NCBI RefSeq assembly: GCF_009650605.1
Contig: NZ_WAJT01000002.1
Coordinates: 434,001-498,000 of the forward strand
Direction: 5' to 3'
Length of the DNA: 64,000 nt
Source: Labrenzia sp. CE80
GTDB taxonomy: Bacteria; Pseudomonadota; Alphaproteobacteria; Rhizobiales; Stappiaceae
The translations under genes were made by a program, and so were the position numbers. A model generated the notes under the pieces. That model had not been told where the DNA came from and did no database searches. It saw nothing but the letters and a program-made list of their open reading frames with translations. Of the stretch, positions 43,761-52,631 are shown one piece after another (the first letter of the stretch is position 1; each line of letters starts with the position of its first letter).

Positions 43761-44981
43761 ATGTCACGTGCGATACTGTGTGTCCTGGACAGTTTCGGGA
43801 TCGGCGGCGCGCCAGACGCTGAACACTTCGGCGACGCCGGTTCTGATACGCTCGGCCATATAGCAGAAGCCTGTGCCAGAGGTGACGGTGATCGTGAGGG
43901 CTTGCGCAAGGGGCCGCTCCACCTGCCGAACCTGGACAGGCTCGGACTTGGCCGTGCTTCTAAGCTGTCCAACGGAATTGCCGCGCCCGGCCTCGACTTT
44001 GCGGGCGAGCCCGATGGCATCTGGGGCTGCGCAGCGGAGGTCTCTAACGGCAAGGATACGCCATCAGGCCACTGGGAGATCGCAGGCGTACCGGTGCGCT
44101 TTGACTGGGGGTACTTTCCAGACACTGTTCCAACCTTCCCCGAGGCCTTGATCGACGAAGTGGTTGAACGCGGCGCGATTGCCGGTGTTTTGGGTAATAA
44201 ACACGCGTCTGGCACGGTGATCATTCAGGAATTGGGTGAGGAGCATCTTCGGACCGGAAAGCCGATCTTCTATACCTCTGCCGATTCCGTCATCCAGATC
44301 GCAGCGCACGAAGAACATTTCGGGCTCGAGCGGCTATACGCCCTGTGCGAACTCACCCGTGAGATTGTCGATCCTTACAATATCGGTCGCGTGATTGCCC
44401 GCCCATTTGTGGGCAGCTCGGCGGAGGACTTCGTTCGCACACCCAATCGCCGGGATTATTCGGTACTAGCGCCAGAGCCAACGCTTCTGGATCGCCTCGC
44501 CGATCAGGGGCGCAGCGTGATCGGAGTCGGCAAGATATCCGACATTTTCGCCCACCAGGGCGTAAGCAAGGTTCTAAAGGGCGCTGGGAACGACGAACTT
44601 TTTGACAAGACCTTGGAAGCGATGGCCCTAGCGAAAGACGGTGATCTGATCTTCTCTAATTTCATCGACTTCGACTCTCTTTATGGCCACCGGCGCGATG
44701 TGCCAGGGTATGCAGCAGCCCTTGAACATTTCGACCAACGTTTGCCTGAGATGATTGCGCAATTGCGTGAAGGTGATCTCCTGATCCTTACCGCTGATCA
44801 TGGTTGCGATCCAACCTGGCAGGGTACGGATCATACGCGCGAGCATGTCCCGGTGATCGGAACTGGGCCGGGTATCGAAGGGCGGTCGATCGGCATTCGG
44901 TCGACCTTCGCTGATATCGGTGAGAGCATCGCCCTGCATCTGGGCATCGCGCTTGGCTCCCACGGCACGAGTTTTCTCTGA
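43761..44981 (+). CDS. deoB: Phosphopentomutase
   Basis: A 406-residue alkaline-phosphatase-superfamily mutase converting (deoxy)ribose-1-phosphate to the 5-phosphate. Metal ligands lie in the N-terminal LCVLDSFGIGGAPD (about residues 5-18) and late in LTADHGCDPTWQGTDHTREHVP. The phosphorylated Thr is in SNGKDTPSGHWEIAG (about 92-106). GAGGAA precedes the ATG. A 100-base gap after deoA contains a small GTTGC/GCAAC hairpin but no terminator. Confidence 0.96.
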   Translation: MSRAILCVLDSFGIGGAPDAEHFGDAGSDTLGHIAEACARGDGDREGLRKGPLHLPNLDRLGLGRASKLSNGIAAPGLDFAGEPDGIWGCAAEVSNGKDTPSGHWEIAGVPVRFDWGYFPDTVPTFPEALIDEVVERGAIAGVLGNKHASGTVIIQELGEEHLRTGKPIFYTSADSVIQIAAHEEHFGLERLYALCELTREIVDPYNIGRVIARPFVGSSAEDFVRTPNRRDYSVLAPEPTLLDRLADQGRSVIGVGKISDIFAHQGVSKVLKGAGNDELFDKTLEAMALAKDGDLIFSNFIDFDSLYGHRRDVPGYAAALEHFDQRLPEMIAQLREGDLLILTADHGCDPTWQGTDHTREHVPVIGTGPGIEGRSIGIRSTFADIGESIALHLGIALGSHGTSFL

Positions 44982-45107
44982 ACTTCGACAATCCAGGTAA
45001 AATCCAAGCTGACGTCGAATCGAAATTCATGACAGCATGTGATTTCACGGCCGGGGAATCCATGGACCATGGAGGCAGGCGGTCAATGAACTGACGACAG
45101 CGAGAAC

Positions 45108-46103
45108 ATGATCAACAAGATGTCGGTGCCCAAGGCTGAATTGCATTGCCATATAGAGGGTGCCGCGCCACCGTCTCTGGTGTTGCGCCTGGCCGACAAA
45201 TATCAGGTCGACGTTTCTTCGATCATCAACGGCAATGGCAAGTACGTCTGGTCGGACTTTACCAGCTTCCTTCAAGCCTATGATCTTGCGAGTTCTGTCT
45301 TCAAGACGCCGGCAGACTATGCTCTTTTGAGTGAGACCTACTTCCGCATGTTGTCAGCGGAAGGCGCGATTTACGGCGAGATCTTTATTTCTCCCGATCA
45401 TGCACAGGCCGCCGGTCTGTCCTATCGTTCCTATGTCGAAGGCCTCGCTGCCGGAATCGAGCGGGCTAAAGAGGAAACGGGCATCGAAGGCCGGATGATT
45501 GCAATTGGTGTTCGTCATTTCGGTGCTGCGTCTGTCGAGCGTATCGCCAAGGAAGTGATCGGCAATCCCCATCCAATGGTCACAGGGTTTGGTCTTGCGG
45601 GCGATGAGCGTGAGGGCCATCCGGCGAATTTTGCCAAAGCGTTCAGAGTGGCTGGAGAGGCAGGTCTCGGTTTGACGGCACACGCTGGCGAATTTGGAGG
45701 CCCGGACAGCATCGTCGCTGCGCTCGAGTTCTTGCGGGTTAAGCGTTTGGGGCACGGGGTCCGGGCAATCGAGGATAAGGATCTGGTCAAGCGCCTAGTT
45801 GATGAAAACGTGGTGCTAGAGGTCTGCCCAGGCTCAAATCTCGCACTCGGGGTCTATTCGGTGCTGAGGTTTCACCCGATCAACCTGCTGCGCCGGGCGG
45901 GTGTCCGTGTGACGTTGAATTCTGATGATCCGCCATTCTTCCACACCACGCTTGGCAAGGAATATGCGAGCGTCTCCAAGACATTTGGCTGGAGCTTTGA
46001 AGAGCAGATGGAGGTCACCAGAAACGCAATCGCGGCAGCGTTTTGCGATCATGCAACCAAACAGCGTCTTCTAGTCAGGTTGGACAGTGCGGCGGTCTCC
46101 TGA
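45108..46103 (+). CDS. add: Adenosine deaminase
   Basis: A 331-residue zinc-dependent amidohydrolase converting adenosine to inosine. Zinc and substrate residues are visible in ELHCHIEGAAPP (about residues 11-22), LTAHAGEFGGPDSIVAALEF (catalytic Glu), LGHGVRAI and LNSDDPPFF. VCPGSNLALG completes the family set, and the GHGVRA form fits adenosine rather than adenine deaminases. A second ATG four codons in is possible. It lies 126 bases after deoB and supplies inosine to the purine phosphorylase of the same island. Confidence 0.93.
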   Translation: MINKMSVPKAELHCHIEGAAPPSLVLRLADKYQVDVSSIINGNGKYVWSDFTSFLQAYDLASSVFKTPADYALLSETYFRMLSAEGAIYGEIFISPDHAQAAGLSYRSYVEGLAAGIERAKEETGIEGRMIAIGVRHFGAASVERIAKEVIGNPHPMVTGFGLAGDEREGHPANFAKAFRVAGEAGLGLTAHAGEFGGPDSIVAALEFLRVKRLGHGVRAIEDKDLVKRLVDENVVLEVCPGSNLALGVYSVLRFHPINLLRRAGVRVTLNSDDPPFFHTTLGKEYASVSKTFGWSFEEQMEVTRNAIAAAFCDHATKQRLLVRLDSAAVS

Positions 46104-46368
46104 TTGAAGGGTGAGTCTTCAATTGCTCGATATGGACCGGCGTAGGCAAGATGGCGAGCATTAAGCTCTCACAATCAAAAATCAAAGAATAAAATGAGTG
46201 TCGCAACTGAGCGCTCCGATCCTTTGGAGTATCGGCCAAAACCATCATATTGTTGTGTCAGCTGCTGGAATAAGAAAAGTTCCATGGCTACCGGTGCATC
46301 TGGCAAATCCGAAAATCGATCGAGTGGTCAGAGGCATCAAAACCAAGTTTGTGAGAGTCGATTGATTT

Positions 46369-47613
46369 ATGAGTGATAGCAGCGCTGTCTCAGCGGCAGT
46401 TTCAATCTTGAGCGTTGAAACAATAGGTGTGCGAACACAGCAGATTTTGCAGGCGGCATACGATGGCAAGGTCAGCGGTCTTCGCATTTATCCGGAGCGC
46501 CTGCAGACCGCTGTTAATTGGGCTTCTGCCGAGATCGAAATGAACTATCCCGATCATCAGATCCCGCCACTCGGATGCTGGCGCCAGTTTGAGTCAGGGG
46601 CGATGGACCGGTGGGGCATGCTCGCTGGAGCCCGATGCTTTCAATCCGCTGAGGAAATGCTGAAATCCGCCGGCGATCTGGCAGTCCTGTCAGCGGTTAT
46701 GGATGTTGCATTGCCACCGGACTGGACATTTGTCGAGCCGATCTCGGGTGATGTCTTTGACGGCGCATTGGGGCGTTCTCTGGCCGCCCTGACAATGTTC
46801 GCCGCGGGAACATTTTCTGCAGAGCCCCATGATCCATTGCGGGTCGATGCCCATGCGTTGGTCCGTCTCGAAGAAGCAGAGATTGCTGACGGTCTTCAGC
46901 TGAATGAGTTAGAGGACAGCAGTGAAATTTCTCAGCTGACGGCATTGTTGCGGCGGCTTGGTGAGACAATCGGATTGCGTCCCGATTTGTTTGAGCTGAA
47001 CGATGAAGTTCGGCCCGGCTGCTTGCTGCAAAATCTGAGCGCTCAGTCGACCGACGGCGTTCTGAAAGCAACTGACATCGTTGATGGCTTGCTCGACGGT
47101 TTGTCACCGCTTTGGCAGGGCGGCGCAATGTTGGATGAGGTCATACTTGGGGACACGTGGCAGCATACAAGCTCGATGCAAGCCATGTCTGTGTCGGATC
47201 TGGTGCCCTTTCATCTGCCAGCTTTGGCAATCTTTTACAGTTTCATCGAACCCTTGGCCTGGGTTGGCCTCTCCGTCAGCGATCTCGAAACAGTGTCTGG
47301 TCTGGCCAATCTTGAGCACGCTGCCCTGTTCCTGGCGTGCGGTGTGATTGAGTTCGAAACTGATACCTCGGAGACTTCGCACAAGCAGGCAGTGGAGCTG
47401 CGGGCAATGACTCTCTGCCTCTTGTCCGAGCTTGCCAAAAGACTGCGGTCCGAGCTGGATGCGGATGAAACATCGTTGCCACTGACCTGCGTGCAGGAAG
47501 GTGGGACGCTTCCCGCCGGAAGGGCAATTGCACGGAAAAATCCCGAAGCTTGGCGAAAAGCGTCAAAAATCCTCGGCGACGGGGGTGTTTTTTGGCTACC
47601 TTTCAGGGCATAG
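46369..47613 (+). CDS. urc4: URC4 (DUF1688) uracil-catabolism protein
   Basis: A 414-residue soluble protein that I recognise as DUF1688/URC4 from LPPDWTFVEPISGDVFDGALGRSLAALTMF split over residues 116-145, DPLRVDAHAL, LLRRLGETIGLRPDLF, LGDTWQH, LVPFHLPALAIFYSFIEPLAW and the end LPAGRAIARK. URC4 is required for uracil use in the yeast URC pathway together with URC1 and a uracil phosphoribosyltransferase; its reaction is not established to my knowledge. The upp gene comes directly after it, which fits. A 265-base gap precedes it, and its ribosome-binding site is weak, so the start is less certain. Confidence 0.85.
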   Translation: MSDSSAVSAAVSILSVETIGVRTQQILQAAYDGKVSGLRIYPERLQTAVNWASAEIEMNYPDHQIPPLGCWRQFESGAMDRWGMLAGARCFQSAEEMLKSAGDLAVLSAVMDVALPPDWTFVEPISGDVFDGALGRSLAALTMFAAGTFSAEPHDPLRVDAHALVRLEEAEIADGLQLNELEDSSEISQLTALLRRLGETIGLRPDLFELNDEVRPGCLLQNLSAQSTDGVLKATDIVDGLLDGLSPLWQGGAMLDEVILGDTWQHTSSMQAMSVSDLVPFHLPALAIFYSFIEPLAWVGLSVSDLETVSGLANLEHAALFLACGVIEFETDTSETSHKQAVELRAMTLCLLSELAKRLRSELDADETSLPLTCVQEGGTLPAGRAIARKNPEAWRKASKILGDGGVFWLPFRA

Positions 47614-47677
47614 CACTTCAAACTGTTTTGAAAGGCACAGGCCCATCATCTCGGGTCCCCAAACCAAAGAGGCAAAC

Positions 47678-48307
47678 ATGTCCGGAGCCACAATCGTCGA
47701 TCATCCGCTTGTCCAGCACAAGCTGACAATCATGCGTGACAAGGGAACCTCCACACAAGGTTTCCGCCGTCTGCTGCGCGAGATATCGCTGCTGCTGTGC
47801 TATGAGGTGACACGCGACCTTCCAGTGGTGAACCAGACGATCGAGACGCCGATTTGTGAAATGCAGGCGCCGACGCTGGCCGGTAAAAAGCTGGTCTTTG
47901 CCTCGGTCTTGCGAGCAGGGAATGGCCTCCTTGAAGGTATGCTGGATCTGGTGCCGTCGGCGCGCGTGGCTCATATCGGGCTGTATCGCGACCCCGAAAC
48001 GCTGCAGCCGGTTGAGTACTATTTCAAGGCTCCCGAGGATCTGAACGAGCGTCTGGTGATCGTGGTCGATCCGATGCTTGCGACAGCCAATTCGGCCATT
48101 GCCGCTGTTGAAAAGCTGAAGCAGCGCGGCGCCAACAATATACGTTTCTTGTGCCTCCTTGCAGCGCCGGAAGGTGTCGCAAAGTTCATCGATGCGCACC
48201 CGGATGTTCCGGTGTTTACAGCGTCCATCGATGAGAAGCTGAACGATCACGGCTATATCGTGCCGGGCCTCGGCGATGCGGGCGACCGGATGTACGGCAC
48301 CAAGTAG
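47678..48307 (+). CDS. upp: Uracil phosphoribosyltransferase
   Basis: A 209-residue enzyme making UMP from uracil and PRPP. The PRPP-binding loop is VVDPMLATANSAIAAVEKL (about residues 128-146), with LRAGNGLLEGMLDLVP earlier and the uracil-contact C-terminus GLGDAGDRMYGTK. ATG 47678 is preceded by AAAGAGG and gives the standard N-terminus; the longer frame only overlaps URC4. In the URC pathway uracil is first converted to UMP, so this gene fits with its URC4 neighbour as well as with salvage. Confidence 0.96.
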   Translation: MSGATIVDHPLVQHKLTIMRDKGTSTQGFRRLLREISLLLCYEVTRDLPVVNQTIETPICEMQAPTLAGKKLVFASVLRAGNGLLEGMLDLVPSARVAHIGLYRDPETLQPVEYYFKAPEDLNERLVIVVDPMLATANSAIAAVEKLKQRGANNIRFLCLLAAPEGVAKFIDAHPDVPVFTASIDEKLNDHGYIVPGLGDAGDRMYGTK

Positions 48308-48330
48308 GTCGCGCAAGCTATAGATACGTG

Positions 48331-48365
48331 GCGCTCGTATTTGTGCGGGCGCATTTTCTATTTTT
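48331..48365 (+). terminator. Terminator after upp
   Basis: Stem 48331-48337 with 48346-48352 (seven pairs, one G-T) and the T-rich tail ATTTTCTATTTTT lie 24 bases after the upp stop. It ends the urc4-upp transcript before the ribokinase gene. Confidence 0.72.
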
Positions 48366-48422
48366 GCTTGCCGTGAATTGGTTTTTATCGTGTGACTGAC
48401 AATCCGGAGGAGAGGGGCGACA

Positions 48423-49319
48423 ATGATCACCGTATTTGGATCTATCAATCTGGATCTGGTCGTTGCAGTGCCAAGGCTTCCCGAGCGCGGTGAAACTGTT
48501 ATCGGTCGCGATCACCAGGCGTTTCCCGGCGGAAAGGGTGCAAATCAGGCCTTGGCTGCCCGGCGTGCTGGAGCGTCTGTGCAAATGGTGGGCGCGGTTG
48601 GTCAAGATGCATTTGCGGCGCCTGCCTTGACCGGCCTGAATGACGCCGGGGTCAAGCTGGAGACTGTTCGGCGGCTGGAGGGAGCGACAGGCCTGGCTTT
48701 TATCGGCGTCGAGGCGTGCGGTGAAAATCAGATCATAGTCGCCAGTGGTGTAAATACGCGTGTGTCCTCAGATTGGTTGCAGTCAATGCTGACATCCGAG
48801 GACATCCTGCTAATGCAGGGTGAGCTTCCGGAAACTGAACTTATTTCGGCGATCGAATTGGGGCGTGCTGCGGATGCAACGCTTATTTGGAACCCGGCGC
48901 CCGTTCCAAGTCACAAATGTGCGGCTTTGGTCGGTGATGTCGACATTCTTGTCGTCAACCAGGGCGAGGCGGAAGAATTGGCGGCATTGCTGGGACTGCC
49001 GTCCGAACCAGAGGAGTTCGCACGTTCATTCCCTCAACACGATGTACTTGTCGTCGTAACGATGGGAGCGGACGGGATCTACGCTTGCAAGGGATCGCAG
49101 CGTTTTCGGTTCAAGGCCCCGGGGATTGATGTTCATGATACGACGGGCGCTGGTGACGCCTTTTGTGGTGCGTTGGCCGCTGCCATCGACCGCGGAGATC
49201 AAACCGAAGCTGCATTGAAGCAGGCAGTGGCCGCAGGCAGCCTGGCGTGTACTGTGACGGGCGCTCAATCAAGCGCGCCCAGCCAGAGTGATATCCGGAA
49301 ATTTGCCGCTGACCTCTAA
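48423..49319 (+). CDS. rbsK: Ribokinase
   Basis: A 298-residue PfkB-family kinase phosphorylating ribose (or deoxyribose) at O5. FGSINLDLVVAVPRLPERGET is the ribokinase N-terminus, FPGGKGANQALAARRAG (about residues 38-54) the first signature, and DTTGAGDAFCGALAAAI (about 240-256) the second, with the catalytic Asp and anion hole. GGAGGAGAGG precedes the ATG. It ends the island and would phosphorylate free ribose; a nucleoside hydrolase producing it is not seen here. Confidence 0.94.
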   Translation: MITVFGSINLDLVVAVPRLPERGETVIGRDHQAFPGGKGANQALAARRAGASVQMVGAVGQDAFAAPALTGLNDAGVKLETVRRLEGATGLAFIGVEACGENQIIVASGVNTRVSSDWLQSMLTSEDILLMQGELPETELISAIELGRAADATLIWNPAPVPSHKCAALVGDVDILVVNQGEAEELAALLGLPSEPEEFARSFPQHDVLVVVTMGADGIYACKGSQRFRFKAPGIDVHDTTGAGDAFCGALAAAIDRGDQTEAALKQAVAAGSLACTVTGAQSSAPSQSDIRKFAADL

Positions 49320-49373
49320 AATTGAGCTGTCTTCACGTCGTGCTAAGGGGTCTTTGTTAGGTTAGCGGTTCGA

Positions 49374-49934
49374 TTGGAAAATCTGGTCCATAGAGAAGCT
49401 TACCGACTAATGTGGCCTGTCTCGCTCATAATTTTGATTGCTGTTGCAACCGCTCTGGTCGTCCCGCGTTTAGTGGATGGTGATGACATCCTGGGCCTTC
49501 TCGACATGGCTAGGGGCGGGCAGGAAATTTCTTCGGCAGATGACGCTGATGAGACAGGCGCAGGTAGGACGCATAAAATCAGAGCCGCCGACAATGGACA
49601 ATACATGACCGAGGCGCGGCTCAATGGGCGTTTTCTTGATATGCTGGTTGATACCGGCGCGTCCGCGGTTGTCTTGCCTGTGCGTCAGGCCAAGAAAATT
49701 GGCATATTTCTGCAACCTTCCGACTATATCGTCCCCGTCCAGACTGCGAATGGTGCCACCCATGGTGCGCACTCTGTTATCCGTGAACTGAAGTTGGGTC
49801 CAATTCGCTTGAAAAACATCGACGTGATTGTTCTGAAAGATGATGCGCTGTCTGTCCCGCTGTTGGGAATGTCCGCCTTGGGCCGTCTCAAGCGTTTTGA
49901 CATTTCGAATGACACCATGATCCTCGTTCAGTAA
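49374..49934 (+). CDS. TIGR02281-type retropepsin-like aspartic protease
   Basis: A 186-residue membrane-anchored clan AA protease. One N-terminal helix (about residues 13-31) is followed by a linker and a single retropepsin-like lobe, with the catalytic motif LVDTGASAVVLP (about residues 91-102) and the downstream LLGMSALGRL flap-side strand. The active enzyme should be a homodimer, probably facing the periplasm. The frame opens at a TTG; an ATG at 49410 just before the membrane helix is an equal candidate, as neither has a strong ribosome-binding site. Its substrate is unknown. Confidence 0.83.
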   Translation: MENLVHREAYRLMWPVSLIILIAVATALVVPRLVDGDDILGLLDMARGGQEISSADDADETGAGRTHKIRAADNGQYMTEARLNGRFLDMLVDTGASAVVLPVRQAKKIGIFLQPSDYIVPVQTANGATHGAHSVIRELKLGPIRLKNIDVIVLKDDALSVPLLGMSALGRLKRFDISNDTMILVQ

Positions 49935-50006
49935 GATCCTGTCATTCCTCAAACATGCGCTTTCCCAACAATGGATTTGACCCGTTTTACCCCTAAGAGG
50001 TGAGTA

Positions 50007-51506
50007 ATGTTTCCCAAGCCGCAGGCCGCTCTTCAACCGAATACCTATGCCTACGAATCCTTACCGATGGTCAAGCCAACCGGCTTCCGCGAGTATGATG
50101 CGCGTTGGTTGTTCGAAAAAGAGATCAACCTGATGGGCATGCAGGCTCTTGGCATGGGCATTGGTACGCTCATGCATGAGCGCGGCGTGCAGCCGGATAT
50201 TGTCGTCGGACATGACTTTCGCAGTTATTCCTCGGCGATCAAGATGGCCGTGATCAACGGATTGCTGGCCGCTGGCATCAATGTTCATGACATTGGTCTT
50301 GCGATGTCGCCAATGGCGTATTTCGCACAGTTCGCATTGGATGTGCCCGCGGTCGCGATGATCACGGCGTCCCACAATGACAATGGTTGGACGGGTGTCA
50401 AAATGGGCATCAATCGCCCGCTGACGTTCGGCCCGGACGAAATGGGGCGTCTGAAGGACATCGTGCTTGAAGCGGCATTCGACGCAAAGGGTGGTGGTAG
50501 CTATCGCTATGTTGAAGACTTCGCCGAAACCTACATCAAGGATCTGACTGACCGGCCGAAGCTAAAGCGTCCGATCAAGATCGTCGCGGCTTGTGGTAAC
50601 GGCACGGCTGGCGCCTTCGCACCGCGAATTTTGGAGGCGATTGGTGCGGAGGTGATACCTCTCGACACTGAACTTGACCACAGCTTCCCGCGCTACAATC
50701 CAAACCCGGAAGACATGAAGATGCTTCATGCCATCCGCGACAAGGTGCTCGAAACCGGAGCCGAGGTCGGCCTTGGCTTTGATGGCGATGGCGATCGTTG
50801 CGGCGTTGTCGATAATGAAGGCGAAGAAATTTTCGCCGACAAGGTGGGCGTTATGCTTGCGCGCGACATTTCTGCTCTACACCCCAATTCCCAGTTCGTT
50901 GTCGACGTGAAATCGACCGGTCTCTTCAATACCGATCCAGTCTTGAAAGCCAATGGTGCAAAGACCGACTACCACAAGACCGGTCATTCCTACATCAAGC
51001 GCCGGGTGACGGAGCTAGGCGCAATCGTCGGGTTTGAGAAGTCGGGACACTACTTCTTTAACGCACCCATCGGGCGCGGATATGACGACGGTCTTGTGTC
51101 GGCGATCGCGATCCTCGACATGCTCGACCGGAATCCGGACAAGACAATGGCGGATCTCCGCCGCGACCTGCCCAAGACCTGGGGCTCACCGACGATGGCT
51201 CCACATTGTGAAGACGAAATCAAATATGACGTCGTCGACCGCGTCGTTGCACGGTTCAAGGACATGCAGGCGAAAGGTGAGAAGGTTGCCGGGAGCCCGA
51301 TCACGGATCTGATCACTGTGAACGGCGTCCGTGTGGTGACGGATGATGGTACCTGGGGCCTCGTTCGGGCATCTTCCAACAAGCCGGAGCTGGTTGTTGT
51401 TGTTGAAAGTCCGGCTTCCGAAGAGCGGCTTCATGCGATGTTCAAGGCCGTCGACACGGTTCTGCGCGAGAACCCGGAAGTTGGCGAGTACAATCAGACG
51501 CTCTAA
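50007..51506 (+). CDS. Phosphomannomutase/phosphoglucomutase
   Basis: A 499-residue alpha-D-phosphohexomutase of the AlgC/ManB type, interconverting hexose-1- and 6-phosphates. The phosphoserine loop is ITASHNDNGWTGVKMGI (about residues 116-132), the metal loop is GFDGDGDRCGVVD (about 255-267), the sugar loop is GFEKSGHYFFN (about 337-347), and the C-terminal phosphate loop is in RASSNKPELVVVVES. It supplies sugar nucleotides for exopolysaccharide or lipopolysaccharide. GAGGTGAGTA precedes the ATG and a strong terminator follows. Confidence 0.94.
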   Translation: MFPKPQAALQPNTYAYESLPMVKPTGFREYDARWLFEKEINLMGMQALGMGIGTLMHERGVQPDIVVGHDFRSYSSAIKMAVINGLLAAGINVHDIGLAMSPMAYFAQFALDVPAVAMITASHNDNGWTGVKMGINRPLTFGPDEMGRLKDIVLEAAFDAKGGGSYRYVEDFAETYIKDLTDRPKLKRPIKIVAACGNGTAGAFAPRILEAIGAEVIPLDTELDHSFPRYNPNPEDMKMLHAIRDKVLETGAEVGLGFDGDGDRCGVVDNEGEEIFADKVGVMLARDISALHPNSQFVVDVKSTGLFNTDPVLKANGAKTDYHKTGHSYIKRRVTELGAIVGFEKSGHYFFNAPIGRGYDDGLVSAIAILDMLDRNPDKTMADLRRDLPKTWGSPTMAPHCEDEIKYDVVDRVVARFKDMQAKGEKVAGSPITDLITVNGVRVVTDDGTWGLVRASSNKPELVVVVESPASEERLHAMFKAVDTVLRENPEVGEYNQTL

Positions 51507-51523
51507 AGCAGCGTTAGGTTAGC

Positions 51524-51554
51524 GGGGTGGAGGGCCAGCCCTCTACCCCTTTCT
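51524..51554 (+). terminator. Terminator after the phosphohexomutase gene
   Basis: An 11-pair stem (51524-51534 with 51539-51549, one G-T pair, loop CCAG) is followed by TTTCT, 18 bases after the stop codon. Confidence 0.8.
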
Positions 51555-51598
51555 CGCCGGTCTCTGGGCAGGCATCTTTTCAGAAAATCAGGAATGCA

Positions 51599-52603
51599 AT
51601 GGCGACGATCCGGGACTTCGGGAGACTTCCAGACGGAACAGTGGTTCAGGAAGTCAGTCTGAAAAAGGGGCCACTTGAAGCCAAGGTCTTGACCTACGGC
51701 GCGATAATCCGCGACCTGGCCTTTAACGGCAAGACTCTTGTCCTGGGATTTGAGGATCTGGAAAGCTATCTGCAGCACGACGCATTCTTCGGCGCAGTGG
51801 CGGGCCGGTGCGCAAACCGGATCTCGAATGGCCGGTTTGAGATTGATGGCCATGCCTATCAATTGGCGCAGAACGTCGAGGGCAAGCATCACCTTCATGG
51901 TGGCAATGTTGGCTTTGCCAATCGTATCTGGTCGTTGGAGCAGCATGACAAGGCAAGCGTCCTGCTGAAACTCGTCTCGGAAGACGGAGATGAAGGCTAT
52001 CCGGGGCGTGTTGAAGTCTTGTGCCGTTACACCCTCACAGGCGCTGGCGCATTGCGAGTCAAGTTCACCGCGACCACCGACAAGACAACGATCGTCAATG
52101 TAACCCAGCACAGCTATTTCAATCTTGCGGGCACGCCTGATATCCTGGACCACACGCTTGAGATTGCAGCCGATCGCTACCTGCCTGTGACGGGTGATTT
52201 CGTTCCCTCAGGCGAGATCCGAAAGGTCGAGTGGACGCCCTATGATTTCCGCGAAGGCCGGAAGTTGAGGAGGAGGGCCTCCGAGACAGATGTGATCTTT
52301 GATCACAATTTCTGTCTGAGCGATGAGCCGCTTGATCAGGTTGCTTTTGCTGCCGCCCTTGAAGATCCGGAAGGGGAAAGTCGTATGGAAGTCTGGACTA
52401 CCGAGCCTGGTATTCAGCTTTACGATGGCTATAAGATTGAGACGACCTCGCGGGGTTTGAATGGGGCGTACTATGGTGCCTGTGCCGGACTTTGCTTGGA
52501 AACGCAACGTTGGCCCGACAGCGTCAATCATGACAATTTCACTGGAGTGCATTTGCATCCGGATGAGACTTACAACCACGTCACCGAATTCCGTTTTTCC
52601 TGA
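51599..52603 (+). CDS. galM: Aldose 1-epimerase (galactose mutarotase)
   Basis: A 334-residue mutarotase interconverting anomers of free aldoses. AGRCANRISNGRFEIDG (about residues 64-80) holds the conserved Arg. HHLHGGNVGFANRIW has the catalytic His, NVTQHSYFNLAG the second His, and the C-terminal GLCLETQRWPDSVN the catalytic Glu. ATG 51599 (AGGA five bases upstream) matches the family start; the longer frame would run through the terminator above. The deacetylase-like gene follows after 28 bases and may be co-transcribed. Confidence 0.93.
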   Translation: MATIRDFGRLPDGTVVQEVSLKKGPLEAKVLTYGAIIRDLAFNGKTLVLGFEDLESYLQHDAFFGAVAGRCANRISNGRFEIDGHAYQLAQNVEGKHHLHGGNVGFANRIWSLEQHDKASVLLKLVSEDGDEGYPGRVEVLCRYTLTGAGALRVKFTATTDKTTIVNVTQHSYFNLAGTPDILDHTLEIAADRYLPVTGDFVPSGEIRKVEWTPYDFREGRKLRRRASETDVIFDHNFCLSDEPLDQVAFAAALEDPEGESRMEVWTTEPGIQLYDGYKIETTSRGLNGAYYGACAGLCLETQRWPDSVNHDNFTGVHLHPDETYNHVTEFRFS

Positions 52604-52631
52604 GCGGTTTTGATTGGAAGGGACCGTCTCC

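Noticed and set aside
46194..46376. 60-codon plus-strand frame before urc4
   Set aside because: No ribosome-binding site, composition unlike protein, and it overlaps the urc4 start.
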